Source: Pseudomonadota bacterium
GTDB taxonomy: Bacteria; Pseudomonadota; Alphaproteobacteria; Rhizobiales; Beijerinckiaceae
Direction: 5' to 3'
Assembly (NCBI GenBank): GCA_023386155.1
Contig: JAEWKH010000092.1
Location: 1 to 48,805, forward strand
DNA: 48,805 nt
Below, one piece after another: positions 32,513-40,520 of the stretch; positions within the stretch are counted from its first letter, which is position 1, and each line of letters opens with the position of its first letter. The position numbers and the translations under genes were made by a program. Under the pieces are notes generated by a model. The model was not told the origin of the DNA and searched no databases. It saw nothing but the letters and a program-made list of their open reading frames with translations.

Positions 32513-33389
32513 GCGTCGGAACCGGCTTCTCGCCGCGGTAGTCGTAGAAGCCGCGCTTCGTCTTCCGCCCGAGCCAGCCCGCCTCCACGTATTTCACCAG
32601 GAGCGGGCAGGGGCGGTACTTGGAATCGGCCAGGCCCTCGTGCAGCACCTGCATGATCGACAGGCAGGTATCGAGCCCGATGAAATCCGCAAGCTGCAAC
32701 GGCCCCATGGGGTGATTCGCGCCGAGCCGCATGGCCGTGTCGATGGCTTCCACGGAGCCCACGCCCTCATAGAGGGTGTAGATCGCCTCGTTGATCATCG
32801 GCAGCAGGATGCGGTTGACGATGAAGGCCGGGAAATCCTCGGAGACGGTCGAGATCTTGCCGAGCTTGCCGATGAACTCCTTGGCCGACTCGTAGGTGTG
32901 GTCCTCGGTGGCGATGCCGCGGATCAGCTCGACGAGCTGCATCACCGGCACCGGGTTCATGAAGTGGATGCCGATGAACCGCTCCGGCCGGTCCGTAGCG
33001 GCCGCCAGACGGGTGATCGAGATCGACGACGTGTTGGTGGCGAGCAGCGCATCGGGGCGGAGCGACGGGCTGAGATTGGTGAAGATCTTGCGCTTCACCT
33101 CCTCGTTCTCGGTCGCGGCCTCGATGACGAGATCGCAGGCGGACAGGTCGTCATAGGTGCGGGCGGGCTTGATCCGGTCGAGCGCCGCCTGCCGGTCGGC
33201 ATCGCTGATGACGCCCTTGGAGACCTGACGGGCCATATTGCCGTTGATCGTGGCCAGCCCGGCATTGATCCGATCTTCCGAGAGATCGTTGAGCCGGACG
33301 TTCAATCCCGCGAGCGAGCAGACATGGGCGATGCCGCTGCCCATCTGTCCCGAGCCGACAACGCCAACCGTTTTGATCTCTATACCCAT
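32508..33389 (-). CDS. hbd: 3-hydroxybutyryl-CoA dehydrogenase
   Basis: The 293-residue enzyme interconverts acetoacetyl-CoA and 3-hydroxybutyryl-CoA with NAD(P). The Rossmann motif GSGQMGSG is at about 11-18, NTSSISIT precedes the catalytic histidine in IGIHFMNPVPVM, and the C-terminal domain carries ANHPMGPLQLADFIGLD. The ATG at 33389 begins the family N-terminus; an ATG six codons earlier has no better ribosome-binding site. It is the last gene of an etfB-etfA-hbd run, an arrangement common in Hyphomicrobiales that links acyl-CoA oxidation to ETF. Its stop codon is inside a repeat. Confidence 0.95.
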   Translation of the reverse strand: MGIEIKTVGVVGSGQMGSGIAHVCSLAGLNVRLNDLSEDRINAGLATINGNMARQVSKGVISDADRQAALDRIKPARTYDDLSACDLVIEAATENEEVKRKIFTNLSPSLRPDALLATNTSSISITRLAAATDRPERFIGIHFMNPVPVMQLVELIRGIATEDHTYESAKEFIGKLGKISTVSEDFPAFIVNRILLPMINEAIYTLYEGVGSVEAIDTAMRLGANHPMGPLQLADFIGLDTCLSIMQVLHEGLADSKYRPCPLLVKYVEAGWLGRKTKRGFYDYRGEKPVPTR

Positions 33390-33464
33390 CTGATCCGCTG
33401 CCTGCATCCAACCGTCGAAAGCGGCCGGGCGGAGAGCTCGCCCGGTCCGTCACTATTCCTGACC

Positions 33465-34409
33465 TTATTGACCGGCTTTGGTCAACTCCTCCTTGAGTTC
33501 CGGGAGGATGGTGAAGAGGTCCCCGACGAGGCCGTAATCGGCCATCTGGAAGATCGGCGCCTCCTCGTCCTTGTTGATCGCCACGATCACCTTGGAGTCC
33601 TTCATGCCGGCCAGGTGCTGAATGGCGCCTGAAATTCCCACCGCGATGTAGAGGTCCGGCGCCACCACCTTGCCGGTCTGGCCGACCTGCCAGTCGTTGG
33701 GGGCATAGCCCGCATCCACCGCGGCGCGCGAGGCGCCCATGGCCGCGCCGAGCTTGTCGGCGATGGGCTCGATGTACTTGGCGAAGTTCTCGGCCGAGCC
33801 GAGCGAGCGGCCGCCCGAGATGATGATCTTCGCCGAGGTCAGCTCAGGCCGGTCGCTCTGCGCGATCTCCTCGCCCTTGAAGCTCGACAGCTGGGGATCC
33901 TCGGCGGCAGTCACCGTCTCGATCGGGGCAGAGCCGCCCTCGCCGGCCGCCGGGAAGGCGGCGGTGCGCACCGTGATCACCGTCTTGGCATCGGTGGCCT
34001 GCACGGTCTGGATGGCGTTGCCGGCATAGATCGGGCGCTCGAAGGTGTCGGGCGATACCACCTTGGTGATGTCGGAGACCTGCATCACGTCGAGCAGGGC
34101 CGCCACGCGGGGCATCACGTTCTTACCCGTGGTGGTGGCCGCCGCCACCAGGGCCGCGTAGGGCCCGGCCAGCGAGACGATCAGGGCCGCAAGCGGCTCG
34201 GCGAGCTGGTGCTCGTAAGCAGGCGCGTCGGCCAGCAGCACCTTCTCGACGCCCTCACACTTGGCAGCCGCTTCGGCCGCGGCCTTGGCATTGGAACCGG
34301 CAACCAGCACATGGACGGGCGCGCCCAGGGCCTTGGCGGCGGAGAGCGCCTTGTGGGTGGCATCCTTGAGGTGAGCGTTGTCGTGCTCGGCAATCAGCAA
34401 TGTGGTCAT
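33465..34409 (-). CDS. etfA: Electron transfer flavoprotein subunit alpha
   Basis: EtfA pairs with EtfB to carry electrons from acyl-CoA dehydrogenases to ETF-ubiquinone oxidoreductase. The 314-residue length is typical. The FAD-binding C-terminal domain is visible as GGRSLGSAENF, MGASRAAVDAGYAPNDWQVGQTG, and GISGAIQHLAGM with INKDEEAPIFQMADYG. AGGGAG lies ten bases before the ATG. etfB ends 15 bases upstream, so the two are cotranscribed. Confidence 0.97.
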   Translation of the reverse strand: MTTLLIAEHDNAHLKDATHKALSAAKALGAPVHVLVAGSNAKAAAEAAAKCEGVEKVLLADAPAYEHQLAEPLAALIVSLAGPYAALVAAATTTGKNVMPRVAALLDVMQVSDITKVVSPDTFERPIYAGNAIQTVQATDAKTVITVRTAAFPAAGEGGSAPIETVTAAEDPQLSSFKGEEIAQSDRPELTSAKIIISGGRSLGSAENFAKYIEPIADKLGAAMGASRAAVDAGYAPNDWQVGQTGKVVAPDLYIAVGISGAIQHLAGMKDSKVIVAINKDEEAPIFQMADYGLVGDLFTILPELKEELTKAGQ

Positions 34410-34424
34410 TGTTCTTGTTCTCCC

Positions 34425-35174
34425 TTAGAGCACGCCGGCTTCGGTCTTCAGCTTCGAGACGAGTTCGGCCACGGAGCCGACCTTCACGCCCGCCTTGCGG
34501 CCGCCGGGCTCGGCGGTCTTGAGCACCTTCAGGCGCGGGGCCACGTCGACGCCGAGCGTCTCCGGCGAGGTCTCGTCGAGGGGCTTCTTCTTGGCCTTCA
34601 TAATGTTGGGCAGCGAGGCATAGCGCGGCTCGTTGAGGCGCAGGTCCGTGGTCACGATGGCGGGCAGCTTCAGGCCCACCGTCTGCAGCCCGCCGTCGAC
34701 CTCGCGGGTGACGTCGATCGAGCCCTCGCCCACGTTCACCTTGAACGCGAAGGTGCCCTGCGGCCAGCCGAGCAGGGCGGCCAGCATCTGGCCGGTCTGG
34801 TTGGCATCGTCGTCGATGGCCTGCTTGCCCATGATGACGAGGTCGGGCTTCTCCTGCTCGACCACCTTGGCCAGGAGCTTGGCCACCGCCAGCGGCTCGA
34901 CGACGGCGTCGGTCTTGACCAGGATGCCGCGGTCGGCTCCCATGGCGAGCGCAGTGCGGATGGTCTCGGCCGATTGCTGCGGCCCGATGGAGACGGCGAC
35001 GATCTCGGTGGCCTTGCCCTGTTCCTTGAGGCGCACGGCCTCCTCGACGGCGATCTCGTCGAAGGGGTTCATGGACATCTTGATGTTGGCCAGTTCCACG
35101 CCCGACCCGTCCGGACGCACCCGGATCTTCACGTTGTAGTCCACAACCCGCTTCACACACACAAGAAGCTTCAT
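34425..35174 (-). CDS. etfB: Electron transfer flavoprotein subunit beta
   Basis: The 249-residue protein has the EtfB features MNPFDEIAVEEAVRLKE, the AMP-binding segment around MGKQAIDDDANQTGQMLA and LPAIVTTDLRLNEPRYASLPNIMKAKKK split between strands near 190-215. It begins the etfB-etfA-hbd operon, with GAGGA before the ATG at 35174. The 150 bases upstream hold a partial family A repeat and should contain the promoter. Confidence 0.97.
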   Translation of the reverse strand: MKLLVCVKRVVDYNVKIRVRPDGSGVELANIKMSMNPFDEIAVEEAVRLKEQGKATEIVAVSIGPQQSAETIRTALAMGADRGILVKTDAVVEPLAVAKLLAKVVEQEKPDLVIMGKQAIDDDANQTGQMLAALLGWPQGTFAFKVNVGEGSIDVTREVDGGLQTVGLKLPAIVTTDLRLNEPRYASLPNIMKAKKKPLDETSPETLGVDVAPRLKVLKTAEPGGRKAGVKVGSVAELVSKLKTEAGVL

Positions 35175-35255
35175 TCTCTGTCCTCACCAAAGATCGGGTC
35201 CGGATATGGCCGAAAACCAGCCCTCCAGACATATAGGAAAAAGGCGGATCGGAAC

Positions 35256-35300
35256 CTAGAGCATCGGGCTCGAAAGTGAAATGCACTTTTCGCCCCGGGC
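35256..35300. repeat. Family A repeat, single-module copy
   Basis: Only the first module is present: CCTAGAGCATCGGGCTCGAAAGTG followed at once by the CACTTTTCGCCCCGGG arm, here quoted as two halves. It lies between the etfB start and the rhomboid stop, both on the minus strand. Confidence 0.65.
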
Positions 35301-35324
35301 GCGGTGAGGGGGTATGTGCCGCCG

Positions 35325-36032
35325 TCAGGGCGGCGTCTGCATCCCCTGCGCCTCGACGCGGGCGAGCACGGGATCGTAGCGGCGGCGCATGACGGGAATG
35401 AGCATGGCCCCGACAACGAAGCCGCCCAGATGGGCGAACCATCCCACGCTGTCGTCCCCGCCGATGAAGGCTGAGAGGAACTGGAGCGCGAACCAGAAGC
35501 CGATCGCCCAATAGGCGGGCAAGTGCAGCGGAATGCCCTTCAGGAACAGGCCCCAGATCTTCACACGCGGATAGAGGATGAGATAGGCCGCCACCACGCC
35601 CGACACCCCGCCGGAGGCGCCGATGAGCGGGCGGTGCGGCTCCACCGTGATGAAGGCATGGGCCAGGCTCGCGGCCGTTCCGCAGAGCAGGAAGAACAGG
35701 ATGAAGCGGAGATGCCCCATGGCGTCCTCCACGTTGTCGCCGAACACCCAGAGGAACAGCATGTTGCCGATGAGGTGGAACAGCGAGCCGTGGAGGAAGA
35801 TGTTGGTGGCCAAGGTGAGCTCGACGGGCACGAAGGGAAAGCCTTCGGGCAGCACCTCGGTGCCGAACAGCACCGACGGGATGAAGCCGAGGCCGCCCAC
35901 CACCGCGTCCTCCCCGAGGGGACCGTAGAAGGTGAAAAGATAGGCGACGACGCAGATCCCGATCAGGAGCCGCGTCGCGAACGGCGTCTTCATGTGCTTG
36001 AGCGGAACGCCATCGTGCAGCGGCAGAAACAT
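35325..36032 (-). CDS. Rhomboid family intramembrane serine protease
   Basis: The 235-residue protein has six to seven hydrophobic helices and the catalytic dyad of active rhomboids: Ser140 in GASGGVSG and His201 in AHLGGF, plus the HGSLFHLIGN segment with the oxyanion-stabilising Asn90. It should cleave transmembrane substrates within the membrane. AAGGAG precedes the ATG at 36032. It starts 12 bases after the cobalamin adenosyltransferase gene, so the two are cotranscribed although their functions look unrelated. Confidence 0.95.
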   Translation of the reverse strand: MFLPLHDGVPLKHMKTPFATRLLIGICVVAYLFTFYGPLGEDAVVGGLGFIPSVLFGTEVLPEGFPFVPVELTLATNIFLHGSLFHLIGNMLFLWVFGDNVEDAMGHLRFILFFLLCGTAASLAHAFITVEPHRPLIGASGGVSGVVAAYLILYPRVKIWGLFLKGIPLHLPAYWAIGFWFALQFLSAFIGGDDSVGWFAHLGGFVVGAMLIPVMRRRYDPVLARVEAQGMQTPP

Positions 36033-36044
36033 GGCGCCGCTCCT

Positions 36045-36620
36045 TCAGCGGTTCTGGCCGGGCACCCAGAGAACGTCGAGCGCACCCTTATCATTAACAT
36101 AACGGGATGCGACGAAAAGGAAATCGGACAGGCGATTCAGGTATTTCACGGATTCCGGGGAGACCGTCTCGCCCGGTCTCTCCATCAGCTCCACTACATG
36201 GCGCTCCGCGCGGCGGCAGACCGTGCGGGCGAGATGGAGCGCGGCCGCGGCAGGCGTGCCGCCCGGAAGGACGAAGGAGCGCAGGACCGACAGGTCCGCA
36301 TTGAGCCGGTCGATTTCCTGCTCGAGACGGTCCACCTGCCCCTGAGTGATGCGCAAGGGTTCATAGGGGAGGGGCTTGCCCGTCTCGACCGTTGCGAGGT
36401 CGGCGCCGAGTTCGAACAGGTCGTTCTGGATGCGGCCCAGCATCGTGTCGATCTCCTGCCCGGCCGTGTGGAGGCGGACAAGGCCGATGCAGGCATTGGT
36501 CTCGTCTACCGTGCCATAGGCCTCGATGCGGAGATCGTATTTCGGGCGCCGGCCGCCGGCGGCCAGTGCCGTGGTGCCCTTGTCGCCGGTGCGGGTGTAG
36601 ATGCGGTTGAGGACGACCAT
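36045..36620 (-). CDS. Corrinoid adenosyltransferase, PduO type
   Basis: The 191-residue enzyme adds the adenosyl group to cob(I)alamin to make coenzyme B12. Motifs are TRTGDKGTT near residues 9-17, EAYGTVDETNACIG, RTVCRRAERHVVEL and YLNRLSDFLFVASRY, all typical of the trimeric PduO/MMAB family. Adenosylcobalamin serves methylmalonyl-CoA mutase and ethylmalonyl-CoA mutase, which suits the nearby CoA-ester genes. No cobalamin riboswitch was seen upstream. The site before the ATG is weak. Confidence 0.95.
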   Translation of the reverse strand: MVVLNRIYTRTGDKGTTALAAGGRRPKYDLRIEAYGTVDETNACIGLVRLHTAGQEIDTMLGRIQNDLFELGADLATVETGKPLPYEPLRITQGQVDRLEQEIDRLNADLSVLRSFVLPGGTPAAAALHLARTVCRRAERHVVELMERPGETVSPESVKYLNRLSDFLFVASRYVNDKGALDVLWVPGQNR

Positions 36621-36645
36621 GGAGAGCCCGAGGGTTGGAATTCAG

Positions 36646-37236
36646 CTAGAATGAATACCCAACCCGCGCGCCGACATTCGTCAAGCCTCTATTCTCGTCC
36701 GAGCAGGTCCCACCGTCGGACAGGTGCTCGATGGTCGCCATCACGCTCCAGTTCGCGGAAAGCCGCACCCCCACCGAACCCGATTCACGGAACAGCGGCG
36801 AGCAGCCGAGAGCCCTGCTGTCGGCGAAGGGATGGTCCTTGCCATTGTGGATGGCGCCGCCGAAGCTGCCTTCGACGAAGACGTTGGGCGTCACGTCGAT
36901 CGTCCAGGACAGGCCCGCATAGGCGAAGCTCGTCCGGCCATCGAAATTCAGGCTGCCGCCCACATGCGGGCGGGGGATGAAATAGCTGGTGAAAAGGTCC
37001 GAGGCCGTAAAGGGCTTCGCAAAGAGGATTTCGCCGGTGAGATTGGCGGAACCGTCACGTCCTTCCACGCCCCAGGGATCCTGGGCAGACAAGCCAAAAC
37101 GGAATTCTGACAGGAAATTCGGTTGCGATGGAGCCTGGAAGGAATTTGCTTGCCGCTTGAAGTCGGAGCCCAGGACGCCTGTCGACCCTGCGAAGAGGGC
37201 CAGAAGGCTCATGCCTATGGCTGGACTGATGCGCAT
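36646..37236 (-). CDS. Acyloxyacyl hydrolase, PagL-like lipid A 3-O-deacylase
   Basis: The 196-residue protein has a signal peptide (about 1-23) and then alternating polar and hydrophobic strands ending in Phe, as in an eight-stranded outer-membrane barrel. Near the C-terminus HLSDGG supplies the His171-x-Ser173 pair of PagL catalytic residues, followed by ENRGLTNVGARVGYSF with a possible acid Glu181. PagL-like enzymes remove the 3-linked acyl chain from lipid A and are common in this order. An extra disulfide pair may form between Cys145 and Cys178. It lies 25 bases before the adenosyltransferase gene on the same strand. Confidence 0.85.
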   Translation of the reverse strand: MRISPAIGMSLLALFAGSTGVLGSDFKRQANSFQAPSQPNFLSEFRFGLSAQDPWGVEGRDGSANLTGEILFAKPFTASDLFTSYFIPRPHVGGSLNFDGRTSFAYAGLSWTIDVTPNVFVEGSFGGAIHNGKDHPFADSRALGCSPLFRESGSVGVRLSANWSVMATIEHLSDGGTCSDENRGLTNVGARVGYSF

Positions 37237-37389
37237 AAAAAGATCCGTAACCCAATAAAAATGAGACCATAAGGCTATGCCGTCATGGCTAACGTTGTCT
37301 TAATACAGACCGTGGCGAAAAAGTGTCAATAAGGAGACGCTCGGGGCGTCATGTGGAAAACTGTCCCGGTTTCCACACGTCTCCCAACG

Positions 37390-37581
37390 TCAGGCAGCGC
37401 GCCACCAGATGACGCCCATGATGATGATGATCGCCACGAACTGAAGCAGGACACGCATCCTCATCAGGTGCTGCGACCGATTGGCGTTTCCGCCGCGCAG
37501 CATGTTGACCAGGCCCAGGAGCAGCACGAAGGCGACGGCCAGCACGGCTACCGGCACCAGCAGATCGACAAAACTCGTCAT
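37390..37581 (-). CDS. Twin transmembrane protein, HIG1-domain type
   Basis: The 63-residue protein has two hydrophobic helices (about 6-27 and 43-60) joined by a short loop with NMLRGGNANRSQHLMRMRVLLQF, the HIG1_N pattern. In Hyphomicrobiales such genes commonly lie upstream of the adenosyltransferase and etf genes, as here. HIG1 proteins are linked to respiratory complex stability in mitochondria; the bacterial role is not established. The ATG at 37581 follows GGAATCAC and begins the conserved part. About 150 bases downstream to the PagL-like gene contain nothing recognised. Confidence 0.85.
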   Translation of the reverse strand: MTSFVDLLVPVAVLAVAFVLLLGLVNMLRGGNANRSQHLMRMRVLLQFVAIIIIMGVIWWRAA

Positions 37582-37698
37582 TGTGATTCCATTGAAGGTT
37601 CGCGCGAACGTGGCCTGAACCTGCCGGGGAGGCAAGAGGCCTGTCGACGGTGTCGCACCGCGCGGGCGTCCCGTTCCGCGCCGAAGGATGCGCGGGCA

Positions 37699-40293
37699 TC
37701 AGTTCCGGCGCAGCAGCCGCTCGAAATAATCGAGCTCCTCCTGCGGCCGGCTCGGGTCGCCCAGCTTGCGCCGCAATTCTTCCAAGATCCGTTGCGCCCG
37801 TTGAGCCGGTGACTGGCTGGCGCTGGGGACCTCCACGCGACCGTCGGAATAGTCCCGGTTGCGCGTCGGCCGCCCCAGGGGATCGGTGTCGCGTTGTCCG
37901 GTCTGCTGGTTGCCCTGCGGATTACCCTGGCCCGGCTGGTCGCCCGCCTGCTCGTTCCCCTGGCCGTCGCCCTGCTGCATCTGCTGCATCTGCTGCGCCA
38001 TGCCCTGCATGCCGCGCCGGAGGTTTTCGAGCGCCCTTCCCTGCGCGTCGACCGCCGGGCCGTCCTGGCCCTGGCCGAGCGCCCCTTCGGCCTCGCGCAT
38101 GGCCTGCTCGGCATCGCCCAGGCCCTGCTCGTTCTGCATGCCCATGCCCTGCATTCGCCGCTGCAGCTCCTCCAGCTTTTCCCTCAGGGCCTGCTGCCGC
38201 TGCCTCAGGCCCAGGGGATCCTGATCCTGGCCGCCCTGGCCGTCCTCCGCCTGTTCCTGGCCCTCTCCCTGCTGACCTTGCTGGCCTTGCTGACGCTGGC
38301 CCTGCTGGCGCTGGCCCTGACGCTGCCCCTGGCGAGGGCGGTCGCCCTGCTGCATGCGCCGGTTCTGGCCGTCGCGGAAGGTCTCGTCGCGCAGGTTCTG
38401 CTGCTCGCGCGCCATGTCCTCCAGATCCTGCATGGCCTGGTTCATCTCGCGCCCGAGCGGATCGGTCATGCGGCTGTTGGGCTGGGCGGTCTGCAGGTTC
38501 TCGAGGATGTTGCGCAGCTGCTCGAGAAGGCGCTGGGCTTCGGCCACATCGCCGCGGCGCATGGCCTCTTCCATCTGGCGCAGCATGCGGTTGAGATCGT
38601 CCTGCGAGATCATCCGGTCGGGAGGGGTCTGCCGGTTCTGGTTCTGCGACTGCTGGTTCTGCTGCATGCGCTGGGCGAATTCCCGCAGGAACTTGTCCAT
38701 GGCCTGCCGCAGCTCCTCCGTGAGGCGCCGTATCTCCTCGTCCGTCGCGCCCCGGTCCATGGCCTCCTTCAGGCGCTCCTGGGCGGCGCGCAGCTCCCGT
38801 TCCGCATCGGAGAGGTTGCCGTCCTCGATCTGGAGCGCCATGGCCCAGAGCCAGTCGGCCACATCGAGCAGCTCCTGGTCGGTCCTGGCGACGCGCAGGC
38901 GCTCGGCCGCAGTCCGCAGTCCCATGAACACGCCCCATTGCGGCGTGTATTCCTCGGGCGCGATCAGCAGGGCATCGAGGGCCACCTGGACGCGTTTGCG
39001 GTCGTCGGGAGAGAGCACGAGGTTGCGCCGCTGCTCGACCAGAGCCTTGGCGAGAGGATTGGTGAAGGGACGCTGCGGCAGCGTGAAGCTGATGGTCTCG
39101 CTCAGGGCTTCCTGGCCTGCCTCGTCCTTGGCCTTGAGCCGGATCGTCACCGGTGCGCCGGCCCAGGCATGGTTCGTGAGGTCGACCGGAGACTTGGTGT
39201 CCGGCGCGTTCTCCTCATGGCTCGGGAGGGCCAGGGTGAGCTGGGGCGCCTGCACGAGAGAGCGCCCCTTGCTGTTGTCGGCCTTCTCCATGATGCCTTC
39301 GAGGGAGACGATGCCGTAATCGTCCTTGCCCTTGTAGCTCAAGGTGAAGGTGCCGCGGGCATTCACCTCGGGCGGCATGGTGAAGGCGATTTCGGGCAGC
39401 TGGTCGGGAATGGCCTCGATGGTCAGGGTCACGCTGTGCGCGAAGCTCGTGCTGACCGTCAGCTCGCTCGAGCCGTCGAGCTTGTAGCGCTCCTCGCGCA
39501 TGTCGGCGCGCTGGTTGGCCTTGGCGGGCAGGGGCGTAAGGCCCTTGCCCGGCTTGACCTCGGCGCTGCCCTCGCCGGCGATCCGGACGACGACCGTGGA
39601 ATGGACCGGGGCCCGCAGGTTCTGCCCCCGCGCCAGGTCGATCATGAGCGGCGGGGTGCGGGTATAGAGGGGCGGATCGATCCATCCGTCGATGCGGAAG
39701 GACGGGGACGCGGTCTCGAGCTTGCGCCAGTCGAAGGCTGCGGCGAGCCGCGAGCCGATCTCGGGTCCTGCCACGAAGGCGCTCGTCACCAGGGCCAGGA
39801 TGCCCGCGGCCCGCAGGGCATAGCGGTCGCGCTTGGCCATGCCGGGCTGCGGGAGGCCGACGCGCATCTGACCGACGGCTTCCTCCGCGCGCTTGCGGTG
39901 AAGCACCCAGAGAGCCTTGGTGCCGGGATCCGCGGCCCCGAGGGCGAGCGTATCGTCGAGGACGCGGGCCGGGCCGTGGCTCAGGCCCGTTTCCCGGTCG
40001 AGCCGGTCGAGGGCGCGCGTCCGGCTGGGCATGCGCAGGCGCAGGAGAGGCCAGAGCGACAGGAGAAAGGCGGCCGTGAACAGGCCCAGGCCGATCGTGC
40101 GCCACAGGGACGGGGTGTCGAGCCAGAGGCCGAGCCAGGACAGGGTCAGGAACAGGAGGACGATGGCGAGCGGCAGCCACATCCGGGGCCAGGCCTCCTC
40201 CCACCAGAGGGACCAGCGCGCCTGTGCGACCAGACGCCCGAACCGCTGGTTCAGGGGATTGCGCCCAGGCGTCGGGTTCGCGCCTTCGCTCAT
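37699..40293 (-). CDS. TIGR02302 (DUF4175) family membrane protein
   Basis: The 864-residue protein has two transmembrane helices near the N-terminus (about 40-85), a third near residue 170, a large region with beta-rich segments, and a C-terminal coiled-coil part of about 300 residues dominated by Gln, Gly, Arg and Met. The last includes a stretch (encoded about 38220-38340) of repeated GQRQQGQ units. This is the layout of the TIGR02302 family, found in Hyphomicrobiales next to lysA, as here; its function is unknown. The ATG at 40293 follows GGGAGA nine bases upstream; longer forms are open but unsupported. The antisense strand stays open for over 2 kb because of codon bias and is not a gene. 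Confidence 0.92.
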   Translation of the reverse strand: MSEGANPTPGRNPLNQRFGRLVAQARWSLWWEEAWPRMWLPLAIVLLFLTLSWLGLWLDTPSLWRTIGLGLFTAAFLLSLWPLLRLRMPSRTRALDRLDRETGLSHGPARVLDDTLALGAADPGTKALWVLHRKRAEEAVGQMRVGLPQPGMAKRDRYALRAAGILALVTSAFVAGPEIGSRLAAAFDWRKLETASPSFRIDGWIDPPLYTRTPPLMIDLARGQNLRAPVHSTVVVRIAGEGSAEVKPGKGLTPLPAKANQRADMREERYKLDGSSELTVSTSFAHSVTLTIEAIPDQLPEIAFTMPPEVNARGTFTLSYKGKDDYGIVSLEGIMEKADNSKGRSLVQAPQLTLALPSHEENAPDTKSPVDLTNHAWAGAPVTIRLKAKDEAGQEALSETISFTLPQRPFTNPLAKALVEQRRNLVLSPDDRKRVQVALDALLIAPEEYTPQWGVFMGLRTAAERLRVARTDQELLDVADWLWAMALQIEDGNLSDAERELRAAQERLKEAMDRGATDEEIRRLTEELRQAMDKFLREFAQRMQQNQQSQNQNRQTPPDRMISQDDLNRMLRQMEEAMRRGDVAEAQRLLEQLRNILENLQTAQPNSRMTDPLGREMNQAMQDLEDMAREQQNLRDETFRDGQNRRMQQGDRPRQGQRQGQRQQGQRQQGQQGQQGEGQEQAEDGQGGQDQDPLGLRQRQQALREKLEELQRRMQGMGMQNEQGLGDAEQAMREAEGALGQGQDGPAVDAQGRALENLRRGMQGMAQQMQQMQQGDGQGNEQAGDQPGQGNPQGNQQTGQRDTDPLGRPTRNRDYSDGRVEVPSASQSPAQRAQRILEELRRKLGDPSRPQEELDYFERLLRRN

Positions 40294-40430
40294 GCCAACC
40301 ATCTCCCGCTGCACGGCCTGTGCAGATGTCCCCCAGGAAAAAGCTAGCACGCATGTCCCGGATGACCAGCGGTCAATTGCGCACGGCGCTTCAACAAGAG
40401 GTGACCGATCGGAAAGCTCGAGCGTGTGCA

Positions 40431-40480
40431 GGAGCATCGGACCCGAAGGCGGAGCCCGCCTTCAGGTCCCTTTGATGCTC
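40431..40480. repeat. Family A repeat, variant copy
   Basis: GGAGCATCGGACC, CGAAGGCGG, CCCGCCTTC and GATGCTC form a hairpin in which the usual AAAAGTGG/CACTTTT arms are replaced by GAAGGCGG/CCGCCTTC with pairing preserved. It lies between the stop of lysA and the start of the TIGR02302 gene, which run in the same direction. Confidence 0.7.
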
Positions 40481-40520
40481 AATCCTTTCGCCGCCGCCGC
40501 TGTTCCGCGCGGGGCCCTGC

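Noticed and set aside
36621..36645. Cobalamin riboswitch for the adenosyltransferase gene
   Set aside because: The gap to the preceding gene is far too short and no B12-box is seen.
37894..40347. Open frame of over 800 codons on the plus strand opposite the TIGR02302 gene
   Set aside because: The translation is low-complexity and rich in Leu, Ala, His and Arg, as expected from the antisense of a high-GC gene; the minus-strand gene has family features and conserved context.
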